A DNA stretch of 32,622 nt from Mucilaginibacter sp. (lineage in GTDB: Bacteria; Bacteroidota; Bacteroidia; Sphingobacteriales; Sphingobacteriaceae). Below are positions 22,061 to 29,591 of the stretch, one piece after another (position 1 is the first letter of the stretch; every line of letters starts with the position of its first letter). The stretch is taken from assembly GCF_028288185.1 (NCBI RefSeq), contig NZ_JAQBOF010000016.1, forward strand, positions 1 through 32,622. Reading direction: 5' to 3'. The translations under genes were made by a program, and so were the position numbers. The notes under the pieces are model-generated. The model worked only from the letters and a program-made list of their open reading frames with translations. It ran no database searches and was not told where the DNA came from.

Positions 22061-24439
22061 CTACATTCTAAACACATTCTCTCCACTCTTCAACACATAC
22101 TGCTTTCCTTTCCAAACAAACAGGCCGCTTGTTTTTGCGGGCAGGTCAAGCTTGATGCGCCAGGCGGTGCCGTCTTGCACATAGCTTACGGCTACTTTGC
22201 CGTTGGGGTGCGGTATCTGGCCTTCGGCGTTTTTAAGGTCGCCCAGGTGTGGTTCTATTTTTATTTTGGCGAAGCCGGGGGCATAGCTGTCTATACCCAA
22301 AATGGTGCGGTAAAATTCTATGTTGGGGCTGGCGCCCCAGGCATGGCAGTCGCTGCGGCTGCTGGGTACGTCGCTCATTTCGGCCCAGGTGGTTAGGCCC
22401 AGTTTTATGTCTTCGCGCCAAAGGTCAAGCCATTTCAGGTAATCATTACCCAGCCCGGCGCGCGTTAGGGCCTGGTGCAAATAATATTTAAAGTAAATGG
22501 TGCATTGGGTAAGGCTGGCATCAGCAAGAATTTTATGGGCTATGCCTGGCGCAACAGCAGGGGCGGCCACCCCGGTAAGTATAGCCAGCGAATTTGTGTG
22601 TTGCGAGAAACGGTTCTTATCCTCATTATCGGCATACAACCCTTTGGCCGCGTCCCAATAGTTGCGCTGTATGGTTTGTTTTAGCTGCGCGGCTTTGGCG
22701 GTGTATAGTTTGGCCAGAGCGGGCATGCCCAATTTGGCTTCCATTTGCGCGGCTTGTTGGTAAGCGGTGAGCAATTGCAGGTCTAAAATACATGAGCCGC
22801 CCTTACTGCCTAAAGGCGGTGAGCCGCCGCCCCAGCCGACAGACCAGTCAACAAACGTCCAATAAGGTACGTTTTTGAGCGAGCCGTTGGCTTGCTGGTA
22901 TTTACTAAAAAAGTCTAATACGGCGCGTTCGCCCTGTAGTTTGTTTTTTATAAAAGTGCTGTCGGGCCGGTACATCCAGTAATCATGTAGCACCCCAATG
23001 TACCATAACGAAAACGTAGAAATTATCTGCGGACTATAACTCGGGTGCCTGCTCAGCGTAATGCCCTCGCCAAGTCGGCTTTGGTCCATCAGGTTAATAG
23101 CGTTGCGCATCAGGCGGTCATCGCCGCTGTTATAGTAGCTCACCATGCCCTGTATGCGGGTATCGCCAATGTATTGCAACTGCTCATAATAGGGGCAATC
23201 CATATAGGTTTCAATAGCGTCCATACGGGCGGTGCGCCAGCCAATATCCAGCATTTGCTGCATTTCGGGGTTGTCGGCTTTCAGGCTGGCGCGAAGGATA
23301 AACGGGTAGCTGGTGGCGGTGCCGTATATATCATTTATCACCAACGGCTCATCGCGGGTATGTACTACCAGGCGGATATAGCGGTACGTGCGCCAGTACA
23401 GCGTGGTGAAACTCTGGTTAGCGCTGCCGTCGGCCAGCAGGCTATCCTTACGCCCGCCCATTTCCTTGCCTTCAACAGCGTTACGGTCGCCTTTACGGAT
23501 GCCATACTTCTTCAAATTATCAAAAAGCGACTCGGCATAAGTAAGCGACACGCCCGCGCCTGCACCCTTGCTAAAGTTGAACGTGAGGTAAGCATTGGTT
23601 AAATAAGTTTGGTCTAATATTAAAGTAGCTGTAGTATTAGCCGGAATAGTCAAAGCCGTTTTAACAGCCGGCCACCCTTGCGGCACCTCAACCCCAACCG
23701 ACTTACGCACCAACGGTATCCGCTGGTAAACCCGTTCCATTTGCGGCAATGACGATTGCACCAGCATCCACCCGAAAGCATCGGCCATACCCTTTGGTTT
23801 GCCGCGATCCAGGTTAGCGGCGGCGGGCCAGGCGGTATCGTCCAAATCGGCGGTCATGGCATTTTTAATGGTTTTGCTTTGGTCAACCAGTTCGCCCTGT
23901 CCGGCTACGTAATAAGCGCCATAGCCCAAATTTACCGGCAGTGGGCGATAGGCCGGGTCGCGTATGGCTCTCCAGGAGTTATTGGTGTTAAGCACTTCTT
24001 CGGCAGGGGTACTGCCTTGTAGTATAAACGCGGTGCGGAGCGAGATCTGCGCCTCGGGCCTCACCTCGGCCTCGTTCCATACTATGGCGGCTACTGTGTT
24101 TTTACCAGCCACCAGGTAAGGAGCTAAATCTACATGCTCATAATTCCAGAAATAAGTATCGCCCCGCGCCGGGCCTAACGACACCAGCGTGCCGTTAACA
24201 TATAATTTATACCGGTTATCTGCCGATACATTAACGAAAAAAGTAGCGGGTTTAGCCGCCAGCTCTATCCGCTTGCGGAGATAGAATACGCCATAATCGC
24301 GCCCGGTTTCGTTACGGGCGTTTATCCAAAAGGCGTTCCACATTTTGGGCACAGGTGTTTCGCCAGGCGATTGGGCGAACGATGCGTTTACAGGCAGCAA
24401 ACTGCCAATAAATAGTAAAGCGGTAAAAATTGGTCTCAT
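22061..24439 (-). CDS. Secreted alpha-L-rhamnosidase-like enzyme (GH78)
   Basis: The 792-residue protein has a signal peptide (cleavage near SFAQ, residue 23), N-terminal beta-sandwich domains (KLYVNGTLVSLGPARGD; NTVAAIVWNEAE), and a six-hairpin catalytic domain from about residue 385. The family's acidic block is DAIETYMDCPYYEQLQYIGDTRIQ with Asp414, Glu419 and Asp426, followed by FVDWSVGW and the late SRSDCHAWGASPNIEF motif. GH78 enzymes release terminal rhamnose from pectin (RG-I/RG-II) or glycosides. The usual 'CPQRDERxGW' is altered to CPYYEQLQYI, so substrate or chemistry may differ. GC is visibly higher than in neighbours. It is monocistronic, with repeat-rich DNA on both sides. Confidence 0.88.
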   Translation of the reverse strand: MRPIFTALLFIGSLLPVNASFAQSPGETPVPKMWNAFWINARNETGRDYGVFYLRKRIELAAKPATFFVNVSADNRYKLYVNGTLVSLGPARGDTYFWNYEHVDLAPYLVAGKNTVAAIVWNEAEVRPEAQISLRTAFILQGSTPAEEVLNTNNSWRAIRDPAYRPLPVNLGYGAYYVAGQGELVDQSKTIKNAMTADLDDTAWPAAANLDRGKPKGMADAFGWMLVQSSLPQMERVYQRIPLVRKSVGVEVPQGWPAVKTALTIPANTTATLILDQTYLTNAYLTFNFSKGAGAGVSLTYAESLFDNLKKYGIRKGDRNAVEGKEMGGRKDSLLADGSANQSFTTLYWRTYRYIRLVVHTRDEPLVINDIYGTATSYPFILRASLKADNPEMQQMLDIGWRTARMDAIETYMDCPYYEQLQYIGDTRIQGMVSYYNSGDDRLMRNAINLMDQSRLGEGITLSRHPSYSPQIISTFSLWYIGVLHDYWMYRPDSTFIKNKLQGERAVLDFFSKYQQANGSLKNVPYWTFVDWSVGWGGGSPPLGSKGGSCILDLQLLTAYQQAAQMEAKLGMPALAKLYTAKAAQLKQTIQRNYWDAAKGLYADNEDKNRFSQHTNSLAILTGVAAPAVAPGIAHKILADASLTQCTIYFKYYLHQALTRAGLGNDYLKWLDLWREDIKLGLTTWAEMSDVPSSRSDCHAWGASPNIEFYRTILGIDSYAPGFAKIKIEPHLGDLKNAEGQIPHPNGKVAVSYVQDGTAWRIKLDLPAKTSGLFVWKGKQYVLKSGENVFRM

Positions 24440-24907
24440 TTAGGTATATACAAGTTGGAAGTTTAAAGATAAACTAAGATTTTTAAGATGTGAGGATTTT
24501 AGGATTTTTTAATGTGATGCTGCCAACTGCATACTTTTAACTGCCACCTGAATAAGGGCGTTGCCTTCGGCCCGCGCTGTACGCTCATACGCCGCAGGCC
24601 TTAGGCGCTTGGCCGGTATCCGCTGCCATCGCTAACGCGGATTGTCTGAACCGCTGATTCATGTGATTATAGGATTGCCATGATTTTTCGATGCAGGGTG
24701 TTTAACGTTTCCCGTCAGCAGAAAAGCTTCGGATGAGGGCAGGTAAAATAGATGGCCTGAGCGGCGGCGGGGCATTAGCAACTTTTTGCTGAAGCGTTGC
24801 CTAAAGCGAGCGAAGCAGGGCAAAAATATTGCAGCCCGTGGTTTTACCTGGTCTGCCGGGCAAAGGCCTCGTGCGGCAGAGAAGCATCCTGTCTGACTTG
24901 ATTTTTG

Positions 24908-24931
24908 GTTCTTTTCATCAAGGAAAAGAAC
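24908..24931. repeat. Hairpin repeat with ATCAAG loop, copy 2 (inverted)
   Basis: GTTCTTTTC (24908-24916) and GAAAAGAAC (24923-24931) pair perfectly around ATCAAG, the reverse complement of the CTTGAT loop at 21066-21071. The upstream text GACTTGATTTTTGG mirrors the sequence after copy 1. Confidence 0.75.
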
Positions 24932-25048
24932 AAAAGCCAACCCGGGCGATTGAGCGGGCAGATGCCGGTAATTAAAGATTAATGATGATCCTTGCCAGGA
25001 AAAGAACAAAGCCAACCCGCGGCGATTGAGCGGGCGGATGCCGGTAAT
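24921..25048. repeat. Two 52-bp imperfect direct repeats
   Basis: Segments 24921-24972 and 24997-25048 share AGGAAAAGAACAAA, GCCAACCCG, GCGATTGAGCGGGC and GATGCCGGTAAT with a few substitutions and indels. The unit partly overlaps the hairpin copy at 24908-24931. Confidence 0.85.
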
Positions 25049-25411
25049 GGGATACTCTCTGTCGCGTGATTAACAAACTTTACAAAGTACCACAACATCA
25101 CCCAACAAAATGGTGGCGCTAATTTGTCACCACATTTTAAATTAAATTTTTTAACCGGCGGGGCAATTACTGTTAACGCACCAATGAGTACGCATAAAAT
25201 ATGGTGTAAAATTGCGAATTTTGGTGCATAAACAGCGCTTAAACCTGCACCAATGGTGGCTACAGGTGCATAAATGGTGACTATTGGCAGGTTTTTGTAA
25301 AATGCTATTAATCATCAATTTAACAACAAAAAATGTCGCTGGATTTTTAAAATATTTCGCCAAATTTTTCAAAAAAAACACATCAAAAAAAACGCGAAAA
25401 AAACCGGGGTG

Positions 25412-25440
25412 TTGCATCTTTACAAATCATGTTATATTTG
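25412..25440 (+). promoter_or_regulatory. Promoter of the FAD-dependent dehydrogenase gene
   Basis: TTG at 25412-25414 and TATATTTG at 25433-25440 (perfect -7 box) are separated by 18 bases. Transcription would begin near 25444, giving a leader of about 24 nt before the ATG at 25468. Confidence 0.6.
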
Positions 25441-25467
25441 CATCATCCGCGATAACAACCCGGCACC

Positions 25468-27012
25468 ATGATCAAAGAAATAGAAATAGTTTGCCCCCCC
25501 GGCCAGCAAGACGACCAGGAAGTTTTAAAACGACTAACGGCCTCGGTACTAAATATATCCCCGCAAAAAATCACCACAGTACAAACCCTAAAACGCTCTA
25601 TCGATGCCCGAGGCCGCCGGGTAGTTTACCGCATGCAGGTAAAGGTTTATATAGATGAGGTCTATCAGCCCCAAACCTATACCCAGCAGTATCCCAATGT
25701 TAAAGATGCTAAGCAGGTTATCATAGTAGGTGCCGGCCCGGCGGGATTGTTTGCCGCTTTGCAATGTATCGAGATGGGCATGAAGCCTATTGTACTGGAG
25801 CGCGGCAAAGCCGTAAAAGACCGCCGCCGCGACCTGGCCAACATTAACAAACAAGGCCTGGTAAACCCCGAAAGCAACTATTGTTTCGGCGAGGGTGGGG
25901 CAGGCACGTATTCGGACGGTAAGCTATACACCCGCAGCACCAAGCGTGGTGATGTGAACCAGGTATTAAAAACCTTTGTGGCCCACGGCGCTACCGAAGA
26001 TATTTTGGTTGATGCTCGTCCGCATATCGGCACCAATAAACTACCCCAAATTATAACCGCTATCCGCGAGACCATATTAAATGCCGGTGGCGAAGTAATA
26101 TTTGATGCCAAAGTAACCGAACTATTAGTACAGTTTGACAAGATCCAGGGCGTAAGGCTGGCATCGGGCGAAACGATAAAAGCCAATGCCGTGATCCTGG
26201 CAACCGGCCATTCGGCACGTGATGTGTTCGAAATGCTGCGCCGCCAGAATATATTGATCGAAGCTAAACCCTTTGCGCTGGGCGTACGCATCGAGCATCC
26301 ACAGGAAATAATTGACCGCGCCCAATACCATTGCGAATATCGCGGCCCCGATTTGCCGCCATCCTACTATAACTTAGTAGAGCAGGTTGATGGGCGAGGC
26401 GTGTTCTCGTTCTGCATGTGCCCTGGTGGCATAATCGCCCCCTGCGCTACCGAGGCTAACGAGATAGTAGTAAACGGCTGGAGCCCATCTAAGCGGAATA
26501 ACCCTTTCGCTAATTCGGGCACTGTGGTACAAATTAACATGGAAGACGTTAAAGGCAGCGATGCTAATCCGTTTAAGATGCTCAACTTTCAAAACAGCAT
26601 AGAGCAATTGGCCTTTAAAGCCGGGGGCGGCAAACTGGTTGCTCCCGCGCAGCGGATGGTTGATTTCGTAAACGGGAAACTATCCATAGATCTGCCCGAA
26701 AACTCTTATCTGCCTGGCACCAAAAGCATTGAGCTTAAAGAGGTACTGCCAGATTGGATCAATGAGAGGCTGCGCCGCGCGCTGCCGCAATTTGGTAAAA
26801 AAATGAAAGGCTATTATACTAATGAAGCGATATTGGTGGGGGTAGAGTCGCGCACGTCATCGCCCATAAAAATACCGCGCGATAAAGAAACATTGCAGCA
26901 TCCGCAGGTGCAAGGTTTGTTCCCATGTGGCGAAGGCGCGGGCTATGCCGGTGGCATAATTTCTGCTGCTATTGACGGGATAAATTGCGCAGTGGCTGCA
27001 AGGAAAGTTTAA
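25468..27012 (+). CDS. FAD-dependent dehydrogenase (COG2509 type)
   Basis: The 514-residue flavoprotein has an N-terminal extension of about 80 residues (ferredoxin-like, with DARGRRVVYRMQVKVYID) before the Rossmann motif IIVGAGPAG (Gly88-x-Gly90-x-x-Gly93). The diagnostic block SNYCFGEGGAGTYSDGKLYTRSTKRG follows, then ILATGHSARDVFEML, and the C-terminal FPCGEGAGYAGGIISAAIDGINCA that closes the FAD site. This matches the widespread uncharacterised COG2509 family; the electron donor and substrate are unknown. The gene is alone on its strand until a DinB gene 93 bases downstream, separated by an inverted repeat. The protein is full length, with no damage visible. Confidence 0.93.
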   Translation: MIKEIEIVCPPGQQDDQEVLKRLTASVLNISPQKITTVQTLKRSIDARGRRVVYRMQVKVYIDEVYQPQTYTQQYPNVKDAKQVIIVGAGPAGLFAALQCIEMGMKPIVLERGKAVKDRRRDLANINKQGLVNPESNYCFGEGGAGTYSDGKLYTRSTKRGDVNQVLKTFVAHGATEDILVDARPHIGTNKLPQIITAIRETILNAGGEVIFDAKVTELLVQFDKIQGVRLASGETIKANAVILATGHSARDVFEMLRRQNILIEAKPFALGVRIEHPQEIIDRAQYHCEYRGPDLPPSYYNLVEQVDGRGVFSFCMCPGGIIAPCATEANEIVVNGWSPSKRNNPFANSGTVVQINMEDVKGSDANPFKMLNFQNSIEQLAFKAGGGKLVAPAQRMVDFVNGKLSIDLPENSYLPGTKSIELKEVLPDWINERLRRALPQFGKKMKGYYTNEAILVGVESRTSSPIKIPRDKETLQHPQVQGLFPCGEGAGYAGGIISAAIDGINCAVAARKV

Positions 27013-27099
27013 CACGATTGCAGGATTTATTAGATTAACAGGATATTTTTAACATTTTTACAACGAGCAAGGGAATCTTAAAAATCCTTCAATCGTGTT
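27011..27099. repeat. Inverted repeat between the FAD dehydrogenase and DinB genes
   Basis: AACACGATTG-CAGGATTT (27011-27028) and its complement (27082-27099) match at 17 of 18 positions. The left arm overlaps the stop codon of the FAD gene. The intervening 53 bases are A/T-rich. Confidence 0.8.
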
Positions 27100-27105
27100 T
27101 AGATT

Positions 27106-27582
27106 ATGACAACAACCGAAAAACTCCTTCACGAATTAGAGAAAGTACACACCGGTCACCCTTGGTACGGATCGCCGGTATACAATATATTAGACAAAGT
27201 AACCTTCGAAAGTGCTTATGAGCGTGTGGGCCACGCGCATACCATTGCCGAGATCATCCTGCACATGGTAAGCTGGACCGAAGAGATTATGGACCGCCTC
27301 AACGAAAAGCCCGCATCCATGCCGGTAAGTGGCAATTGGCCGGAAGTTGGCGACCCCGACGAAAACAAATGGAAAGAGTGGATCGAAGATTTAAAACTGG
27401 TTAACGTAAACCTGGTAAGAGTTATCCAGGATTTCCCCGAAGATAAATGGGTCGATCCGATCATTGACGAGCGCGGTGACCAACCAGTTACCACTAACGA
27501 AGAACTGGTATATGGATTTATCCAACACCAGATCTATCACACCGGACAAATTGCTTTGCTGACTAGAATTATAATAGGATAA
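27106..27582 (+). CDS. DinB-family protein
   Basis: The 158-residue protein is a DinB-like four-helix bundle. The expected metal-binding His triad is visible: one His in HTIAEIILHMVSW (His45 or His53) and the pair His141-x3-His145 in FIQHQIYHTGQIALL at the C-terminus. Members resemble thiol-dependent S-transferases of the bacillithiol or mycothiol type, but substrates are known for only a few. The start gives the usual N-terminus (TTTEKLLHELEKVHTG). It lies 93 bases after the FAD dehydrogenase. The dispersed GTGCGATTCC element begins 11 bases after its stop. Confidence 0.9.
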   Translation: MTTTEKLLHELEKVHTGHPWYGSPVYNILDKVTFESAYERVGHAHTIAEIILHMVSWTEEIMDRLNEKPASMPVSGNWPEVGDPDENKWKEWIEDLKLVNVNLVRVIQDFPEDKWVDPIIDERGDQPVTTNEELVYGFIQHQIYHTGQIALLTRIIIG

Positions 27583-27592
27583 GCTTGGCCTT

Positions 27593-27700
27593 GTGCGATT
27601 CCTTCCCTTGGGAAGGAGGAGGAAGGGGTTTAGCAGAGCGGCGAACCCACCCCTGCCACTACTCAGCCTCACGCACCCCCCCCCCAAGGAGGGGAACTGC
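27593..27700. repeat. GTGCGATTCC dispersed element, copy B, with a 10-C run
   Basis: The block order is the same as at 21855-21968: GTGCGATTCC, CTTCCCTTGGGAAGGAG, AGGGGTTTAGC, ACCCCTGCCACT and a closing AAGGAGGGGAACTG. A run of ten C lies at 27676-27685. Confidence 0.65.
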
Positions 27701-27707
27701 TTTTCGG

Positions 27708-27923
27708 CTAATAAGCCAGCTCTGTACACAAAAATCCGGCATTATTCAGCAACGATTCAATATATCGCGGAGGCAAATCATGCGATACTACCCGCAATAT
27801 ATTATCACAATCTTCCAGATCGAAGTTCCATTCTTTAATTGCCTGTACCGATTTTAGTATGGGCTGCACTTGTTGCACATGCTCGGGTTTGTTAACGCTT
27901 GTTGTAAATACCAGTATATCCAT
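27708..27923 (-). CDS. Small conserved hypothetical protein (71 residues)
   Basis: The protein reads MDILVFTTSVNKPEHVQQVQPIL, then KEWNFDLEDCDNILRVVSHDLPPRYIESLLNNAGFLCTEL. The alternating pattern of strand, helix, strand, strand, helix and strand suggests a small ferredoxin-like fold similar in outline to heavy-metal-associated domains, but the CxxC metal site is absent, so the fold call is tentative. The start at 27923 is chosen over an upstream in-frame start (28004) because the upstream 27 codons lie in repeat-like sequence. It follows the sigma-factor/membrane-protein genes on the same strand, about 97 bases downstream. Confidence 0.65.
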   Translation of the reverse strand: MDILVFTTSVNKPEHVQQVQPILKSVQAIKEWNFDLEDCDNILRVVSHDLPPRYIESLLNNAGFLCTELAY

Positions 27924-27957
27924 AGTAGTATTATTTGTATGAGTGATTGTTAGAAAT

Positions 27958-28011
27958 GGCAGTAGCAGTTGCAAATGACAGGATTTAATTACTGCCACTT
28001 GCAACTGCTAC
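27958..28011. repeat. Inverted repeat built on GCAGTTGCAA words
   Basis: GTAGCAGTTGCAA (27962-27974) and its exact complement (27999-28011) are 24 bases apart; GGCAGT and ACTGCC lie further in or out of the pair. Related ACTGCCAACTGC and GTTGGCAGT words occur near 24520 and 32459. Confidence 0.75.
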
Positions 28012-28020
28012 AGCTACTAA

Positions 28021-28434
28021 TTATTCAGTTGGCTTCGCTTCTGTTTCCTTATCAAACGCATCCCAATCGCGGTTAAACGGATGATCGTGGCCGCGTCCCC
28101 ATGGGCCGCAGGCACCGCGTTCGCGCAGCTTTTGTTTAAATTTTTCTTTCTCTTCGGGCGTCATGCTTTTAAAGCGCTCTTCCATTTTATGGCGCATCCA
28201 TGGTGCACCGCCACGCCCGCCCCAACCACGGCCTCCTTTATGGCCAAAGCCAAACAGTATTTTGCATAATATAAATATGCCCATGGCCTGCCAGAAAGTT
28301 ATAGCAGTAACGTGTAATATATCGGGTAATAAATGGTTCCAAAGTTGCATCACCGCAAAGCTGATGAGCGAAACGAAGGCGGCTACCGCAATGGGTATAA
28401 ATATAAAACGGCCTTTATAAAATAAATTTTTCAT
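28021..28434 (-). CDS. Small two-pass membrane protein with Gly/His-rich tail
   Basis: The 137-residue protein has two membrane segments (about residues 9-32 and 43-64), then a Gly/Trp/Arg-rich stretch (GFGHKGGRGWGGRGG) and a charged helix MRHKMEERFKSMTPEEKEKFKQKL reminiscent of Spy/CpxP-type repeats, ending in a His/Asp-rich tail. I do not recognise a family. It starts 12 bases after the ECF sigma gene stop, so the two are almost certainly co-transcribed. A role as partner or target of that sigma factor is inferred from position only; it lacks the usual FecR or zinc-binding anti-sigma motifs. Confidence 0.75.
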   Translation of the reverse strand: MKNLFYKGRFIFIPIAVAAFVSLISFAVMQLWNHLLPDILHVTAITFWQAMGIFILCKILFGFGHKGGRGWGGRGGAPWMRHKMEERFKSMTPEEKEKFKQKLRERGACGPWGRGHDHPFNRDWDAFDKETEAKPTE

Positions 28435-28446
28435 GTTTTTTTGTTT

Positions 28447-29007
28447 TTAATATTTTGTGATCTCTTGATATAACTGTTGTAACCTGTCGCGCAGATGCAG
28501 TACCGCGTACCGCTTGCGCGATACCAGCGTATTTACATTTACGCCAGTTAACTCTGATATTTCCTGGAAGGTCATATCTTCCATTTCCTGCCAGATAAAT
28601 ACCTGCTTTTGCTCTTCGGGCAATTCGTCCAGCGCGTTAAATAGCTGCTCCCAAAAAAGCGTGCGCACGTATTCGGTTTCCGGCGTGGCGTCTTCTACCA
28701 TCAGGAAGTCTTTAAAACCCGAGGTATCGTCATCGCCTTCATCATCGGCGCGAAACAGGTCGTCAAGTAAAGTTTCTGATTTCTTTTTATGCTTATCGGT
28801 GATCTTGTTCCTTGCCACTTTATACAGCCAGGCGCCTGTCTGTTCAATTGGTTCAGAATTTACCAGGTTGCTAAACTGGTACCACACATCCTGCAGGATA
28901 TCTTCCGCATCAGCATCATTCTTAACCCGCTTACGGATAAAGCCAAGCAAATTCTTACCATAAGCTTTAATAGTGCTTATGATATGGCTTTCTCTTTCTT
29001 CGGGCAT
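28447..29007 (-). CDS. ECF-type RNA polymerase sigma factor
   Basis: The 186-residue protein has region 2 (AYGKNLLGFIRKRVKNDADAEDILQDVWYQF, with the core-binding DAEDILQDVW) and region 4 (LDELPEEQKQVFIWQEMEDMTFQEISELTGVNVNTLVSRKRYAV, an HTH for the -35 element). Between them is a longer acidic linker (FRADDEGDDDTSGFKD) than in minimal ECF factors. The ATG at 29007 is preferred over an in-frame TTG at 29022. A small two-pass membrane protein follows 12 bases downstream. No anti-sigma factor of known type is adjacent. A TATCTTTA box (29036-29043, minus strand) may be its promoter. Confidence 0.92.
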   Translation of the reverse strand: MPEERESHIISTIKAYGKNLLGFIRKRVKNDADAEDILQDVWYQFSNLVNSEPIEQTGAWLYKVARNKITDKHKKKSETLLDDLFRADDEGDDDTSGFKDFLMVEDATPETEYVRTLFWEQLFNALDELPEEQKQVFIWQEMEDMTFQEISELTGVNVNTLVSRKRYAVLHLRDRLQQLYQEITKY

Positions 29008-29164
29008 TAATGCTGTTATCAATTTATTACTTGTTTAAAGATAAAGACGATTCACCTCTAAAAACATTTTAAATTATTTGAATTATTTTTTTGTGACTAC
29101 ATTTTGACTGCCAAAACCGCTAAATATTACACCTTGGCGTAATATTTGAATACTATATGTTACT

Positions 29165-29530
29165 ATGGCTAACAAAAAAACATTGATACTAGGTGCTACA
29201 CCAAACTCGGGCAGATACGCTTACCTGGCCGCTAATCGTTTGGCAAGTCATGGGCATACCATAGTTAACGTAGGTTTAAAAACCGGCGAAGTAGCCGGCG
29301 TACCTATTGAAAAACCTGTGACCATACATAATGATATAGATACAATTACCTTATATGTTGGCCCACAAAATCAGCCGTCATTGTATGATTATATATTGGC
29401 AACCAAACCCAAACGCATTATCTTTAATCCCGGAACGGAAAATACAGAATTGCAACGACTGGCTGATGCTGAAGGGATAGAGACGCAGTATGCTTGTACG
29501 TTGGTGTTGTTAAGTATAGGAGAGTATTAA
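29165..29530 (+). CDS. CoA-binding-domain protein
   Basis: The 121-residue protein is a stand-alone Rossmann-like CoA-binding domain (CoA_binding_2). It opens TLILGATPNSGRYAYLAANRLASHGHTIVNVGLKTGEVAGVP, has KPKRIIFNPGTENTEL in the middle, and ends with ACTLVLLSIGEY, where family members have a conserved Cys near the C-terminus. Related YccU-type proteins bind CoA or a nucleotide; a physiological role is not established. It is monocistronic, divergent from the sigma gene, and convergent with the GH130 gene. A hairpin lies just after its stop. Confidence 0.88.
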   Translation: MANKKTLILGATPNSGRYAYLAANRLASHGHTIVNVGLKTGEVAGVPIEKPVTIHNDIDTITLYVGPQNQPSLYDYILATKPKRIIFNPGTENTELQRLADAEGIETQYACTLVLLSIGEY

Positions 29531-29565
29531 GACCCTAACCCTAAAGGGAAACAATACGGAAAATG

Positions 29566-29591
29566 TAAAGACGCAATGCTTTGCGTCTTTA
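29566..29591. terminator. GACGCAA hairpin between convergent genes
   Basis: TAAAGACGCAA (29566-29576) and TTGCGTCTTTA (29581-29591) pair perfectly over 11 bases around TGCT. The position, between two convergent genes and overlapping the GH130 stop region, suggests a bidirectional terminator. It shares the GACGCAATGC core with the palindrome at 19897-19934. Confidence 0.6.

Larger units (their letters stand above)
24440..25432. other. 1-kb spacer with several repeat families
   Basis: From left to right: A/T-rich runs of GATTTTTAAG type; ACTGCCAACTGC and ACTGCCACC words near 24520-24547; a GGGCGTTGCCTTCGGCCCGC block (24555-24650) common as a dispersed repeat in this lineage; TTGTCTGAACC (24642) followed by GATTATAGGATTG; the inverted copy of the CTTGAT-loop hairpin (24908-24931); two 52-base direct repeats; and a GGTGCATAAA cluster (25178-25280). 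No gene is supportable. Confidence 0.6.

Noticed and set aside
22046..24022. Several long plus-strand open frames across the rhamnosidase gene
   Set aside because: They are antisense shadows of a high-GC gene whose minus-strand frame has a signal peptide and family motifs throughout.
24659..25015. 118-codon open frame on the minus strand
   Set aside because: It spans dispersed repeats and the hairpin/direct-repeat cluster, with no recognisable domain.
24440..25467. CRISPR array
   Set aside because: The repeats are few, irregularly spaced and imperfect, and no cas gene is present.
27585..27857. Pro/Arg-rich open frames around the ten-C run
   Set aside because: They lie in a non-coding dispersed repeat; the C run was considered as a phase-variable tract but no gene is read through it.
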